Shown piece after piece: positions 61,661-64,000 of a stretch of 64,000 nucleotides of DNA; position 1 is the stretch's first letter; the number at the start of each line of letters is the position of its first letter. The notes beneath the pieces were generated by a model. It was not told where the DNA came from. It saw only the letters and a program-made list of their open reading frames with translations, and did not search any database. Source of the stretch: Planctomycetota bacterium (GTDB lineage Bacteria; Planctomycetota; JAJSAM01; JAJVHW01); contig JAJRPF010000052.1 in the NCBI GenBank assembly GCA_024280885.1, forward strand, positions 1-64,000. Direction: 5' to 3'. A program made the translations under genes and the position numbers.

Positions 61661-62869
61661 ATGGCGACGTTCAAACTCCGGCGCTTCGCCAGCGCCGATG
61701 CGCTCAAGCGCATCCGACCACCGATTCTCCGGGCGCTGCTCGCGCCCCATGGGTCCTGTCTGGCCGAGCACGGCATCCATCTCAATGGCACGGGCGGCGG
61801 CGCCGACCTCGACTACGAGGCCCTGGCCGGCTTCCTCGTCAACCCGGACGAGACGATGCCGCAGGACCTGATCGACGCACTCTTCATGTCCAACGAGATG
61901 GCAACGCAGGAGGGCATGCTGACCCTCCTGGCGACGATCGACCGCATGCCGGCGGATGACCGTCCCGACCTCGGCAACTCGTCGGACCTGACGCCCGGTG
62001 ACGTCGCAATCGCGGTCTGGCTCCACTCGCCCAAACTCCTGGAGCGCCAGCACGCCGAGCGCGTCGTCGCCACCAAGAAGTCGTTCCTGACCTTCCTCGC
62101 TTCCGAGCGGCCGACCACGCCGTTCCCACCGCCCACGAACCGACAGATCCGCGGGTTGGAGAGCGCGCTCGGAGACTGGTTCGCCGAGAAGAAGAAGGGC
62201 GACGTGGCACGCGTCCTCGTCTACGAGAAGCCCGACGAGGTGTGGTTCCTCGTGCGGCACGGCGACACGTACCGGCGCGAGGGCGCAGTGAAGGACGGCC
62301 AATCGTCGAGCGTGTTCTACCGCCCCGAGAAGCACGACGTGGTCGTCTACAACCCGGTCGTCGGCGAACTGCGGGTGAACGCGGTGACGAAGGGTGAGAA
62401 GGACCTCTACCGCAGGATGTTCGGACTGCACCTCTTCGGGGATGCGGAGCACTTCCCTGCCTCCATCAAGAAGTACACGCTGGAACCGCTGCAGGTTCAC
62501 GGCAAGGCGGCGCTCGTGTGCGCGGACGTCGAGGGCATCGACTCGATCCACCTCACCGAGGTGACCTACTTCTGGGGCGGTGCGTACAACGAGATGGAGA
62601 TCCGCCGGGCGAGCGATATTTTCGCCGCCCTCGAAGCGCGCGAGCGCGACCTCCTCAGCAAGGTGCGGATCAGCGGGGCCAAGTTCCGCGTGAAGTTCAG
62701 CGACAGCAAGACGCCGCGCAGCGTGAACGTCCGCCCGTCGAACGTGGCGACGTTCACGCGCGACGACGATGGCAAGCACGTCGAGGAGTGGCTGCGCCTG
62801 CGCGAGTTCCTCGTGCCGCGCCCGGAGGAGTCCGACGATGACGGCGGAGACCCTGTGGCGCGCGCTTGA
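61661..62869 (+). CDS. Unrecognised 402-aa protein, first of a pair
   Basis: 402 residues with AGGAGG 9 bases before ATG 61661. N-terminal helical region (about 1-130), then a beta-rich C-terminal half (EVWFLVRHGDTYRREGAVKD; HDVVVYNPVVGELRVNAVTK). No membrane segments. Lies downstream of the iterons and overlaps the next gene by 32 bases. Toxin, regulator or defence component are all possible; none is supported by a motif. Confidence 0.6.
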   Translation: MATFKLRRFASADALKRIRPPILRALLAPHGSCLAEHGIHLNGTGGGADLDYEALAGFLVNPDETMPQDLIDALFMSNEMATQEGMLTLLATIDRMPADDRPDLGNSSDLTPGDVAIAVWLHSPKLLERQHAERVVATKKSFLTFLASERPTTPFPPPTNRQIRGLESALGDWFAEKKKGDVARVLVYEKPDEVWFLVRHGDTYRREGAVKDGQSSSVFYRPEKHDVVVYNPVVGELRVNAVTKGEKDLYRRMFGLHLFGDAEHFPASIKKYTLEPLQVHGKAALVCADVEGIDSIHLTEVTYFWGGAYNEMEIRRASDIFAALEARERDLLSKVRISGAKFRVKFSDSKTPRSVNVRPSNVATFTRDDDGKHVEEWLRLREFLVPRPEESDDDGGDPVARA

Positions 62870-63905
62870 GGCAATGCCGGTCCGCTCCGGCGTCGAGGTG
62901 CAGTGGCGTGACGCCCTTGGCGATACCGCGCCCGCGATCCAGCCATTCCTCGAGACGCTGGACGGGTACGCGACGTCGTACCCCTGTCCGGAGCCCGGCA
63001 GCGACGGCTGTCCGCGCCGCGTCGTCGAGCACGACCGAGACGACATCGTCGCCGTCTGCCAACGTGACCCACTCACATGCGAGACGATCACACTCGCTCG
63101 GGAGGACATCGTCATTCGACGGTTGGATCTCCTGCGGCTCGCCGCATGGCTGCGCGACGGACTCGACTTGCGGGGAGATGCGCCGACCAACGCCGCGGGG
63201 CTTCGTCGCACGGCCGTCTGCGGTATCTACCGGCCGGTAGCGGGCCGTGAGTTCCGCGTCTATGTGACGATCCAACCCAACCGCGCGGCGATGACCAGCG
63301 CTTGCGAGCGCCTCCTCGCACGAGAGACGGAAGCGTTCGCCTTGATCGTCCCGACAACCGATCACGTCGCCTCGGCCACGGCACGCCAACTCACGTCGCG
63401 CGGAGCCGCCGTCGTCGCGCTCCCTGACTTCACCGGCCTCGGGAACGGAGGGGCGCTCGCGATCCGCGCGGCGCCGGCTCATGTGTTCGCGTCCCTGCAC
63501 GAGGGCATCGCGGAGCCGGCTGGCGAGCCGAGCCAGAACGGGATGGCCGACTTCGCGACGCCCGGCGATGCCACGTGGAGCGACGTCAACGTCCGGTTCA
63601 CCGACTCGCACACGGTCTCGGTCGATGTGCTCGGGACCACCGGGCGGTTCAGCTACGCCGAGATGGGCATGGTGAACCGGAAGACGCATCAGCCAACGCT
63701 CCAATGGGAACTGCTGCGCACGTTCGCGAATCGCCAGGGCTGGCTGATTTGGAGCGACCGTGACGCCCATCGGAATCGCAAGAAGCAGTGCGAGCGACTC
63801 GTCCGCGATCTCCGCGCCTTCTTCCGGATCACCGAGGGGCGCCCGATCGTGTTCAGCACGCAACGCCCCCGCGGCTGGCGCGTCGAGATCTCGCTCTCGA
63901 TCTAG
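62838..63905 (+). CDS. Unrecognised 355-aa protein, second of a pair
   Basis: 355 residues from ATG 62838 (GGAGG upstream). Four cysteines near 50-80 (YPCPEPGSDGCPRR ... CQRDPLTC) may bind zinc. The C-terminal portion has a winged-helix-like ending (FSYAEMGMVNRKTHQPTLQW), and a late QGWLIWSDRDAHRNRKKQCE segment may bind DNA. Translational coupling with the 402-aa gene suggests a two-component system. Confidence 0.6.
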   Translation: MTAETLWRALEAMPVRSGVEVQWRDALGDTAPAIQPFLETLDGYATSYPCPEPGSDGCPRRVVEHDRDDIVAVCQRDPLTCETITLAREDIVIRRLDLLRLAAWLRDGLDLRGDAPTNAAGLRRTAVCGIYRPVAGREFRVYVTIQPNRAAMTSACERLLARETEAFALIVPTTDHVASATARQLTSRGAAVVALPDFTGLGNGGALAIRAAPAHVFASLHEGIAEPAGEPSQNGMADFATPGDATWSDVNVRFTDSHTVSVDVLGTTGRFSYAEMGMVNRKTHQPTLQWELLRTFANRQGWLIWSDRDAHRNRKKQCERLVRDLRAFFRITEGRPIVFSTQRPRGWRVEISLSI

Positions 63906-63912
63906 CGCCGTC

Positions 63913-63956
63913 CAGCGACATGTCGCTGGCGCAATCTCGGGTTTCCGAAGAAACCC
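63913..63956 (+). terminator. Palindrome and terminator-like hairpin after the gene pair
   Basis: CAGCGACATGTCGCTG (63913-63928) is a perfect 16-bp palindrome. Next, GGGTTTC-CGAA-GAAACCC (63939-63956) forms a 7-bp hairpin. Together they fit a terminator right after the stop at 63905, although no long T-run follows. The last 44 bases hold nothing else I can identify. Confidence 0.5.
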
Positions 63957-64000
63957 AATCGCTTCAACCCAATGGAGCACTGCGTCTTACGTCGGTTCCA

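Overview
The window is high-GC bacterial DNA with dense genes, strong Shine-Dalgarno sites and many 4-bp ATGA/GTGA stop-start overlaps. Nearly all of it is mobile or mobile-derived. I see no housekeeping gene that would fix the taxon, so the host is left open.

Left part (1-17.6 kb). A relic-like segment (1-4.5 kb) holds a cut-off gene, a DUF2924 gene, an orphan convergent terminase-like pair and a tyrosine recombinase. A lysogeny-type switch follows: an HTH + ImmA-type metallopeptidase gene overlaps a 210-aa gene, and both face away from a rightward replication/integration operon (6.6-13.9 kb). That operon carries a Toprim/DUF3987 primase-helicase, a ParB-N/DNA methyltransferase fusion, a DUF4406 protein, an excisionase-like HTH and a second tyrosine recombinase. 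A leftward three-gene operon (17.6-14.8 kb) encodes an orphan VirD4/TraG-like ATPase with no visible relaxase or mating channel.

Middle part (17.85-31.1 kb). The 3' half of a tRNA-Pro gene, followed by nested repeats, marks a probable attachment site. To its right lies a defence island: a type III-like restriction helicase with a methyltransferase broken by a single-base frameshift, a UvrD helicase fused to a RecB-like Fe-S nuclease, and a complete four-gene Wadjet operon (jetA-jetD).

Right part (31.3-61.2 kb) is an essentially complete leftward late region of an HK97/lambda-type siphophage: terminase, portal, ClpP-like protease, capsid, connectors, tail tube, chaperones, tape measure, tail hub and tip, fibre, holin-like protein and lipoprotein. 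At almost every module boundary a gene on the opposite strand is inserted. Two candidate defence or counter-defence genes with nuclease folds, a third nuclease-like gene and a second DUF2924 copy sit between the connector and tail-tube modules. A 26-base motif recurs upstream of several structural genes and looks like a phage late promoter or operator.

The far right (61.2-64 kb) has about ten copies of a TGCGGGATGT iteron around a 15-bp hairpin, between the packaging operon and a divergent pair of unrecognised genes. This control or origin region, the unknown pair, and the interleaved opposite-strand genes are the best places to look for undescribed biology.
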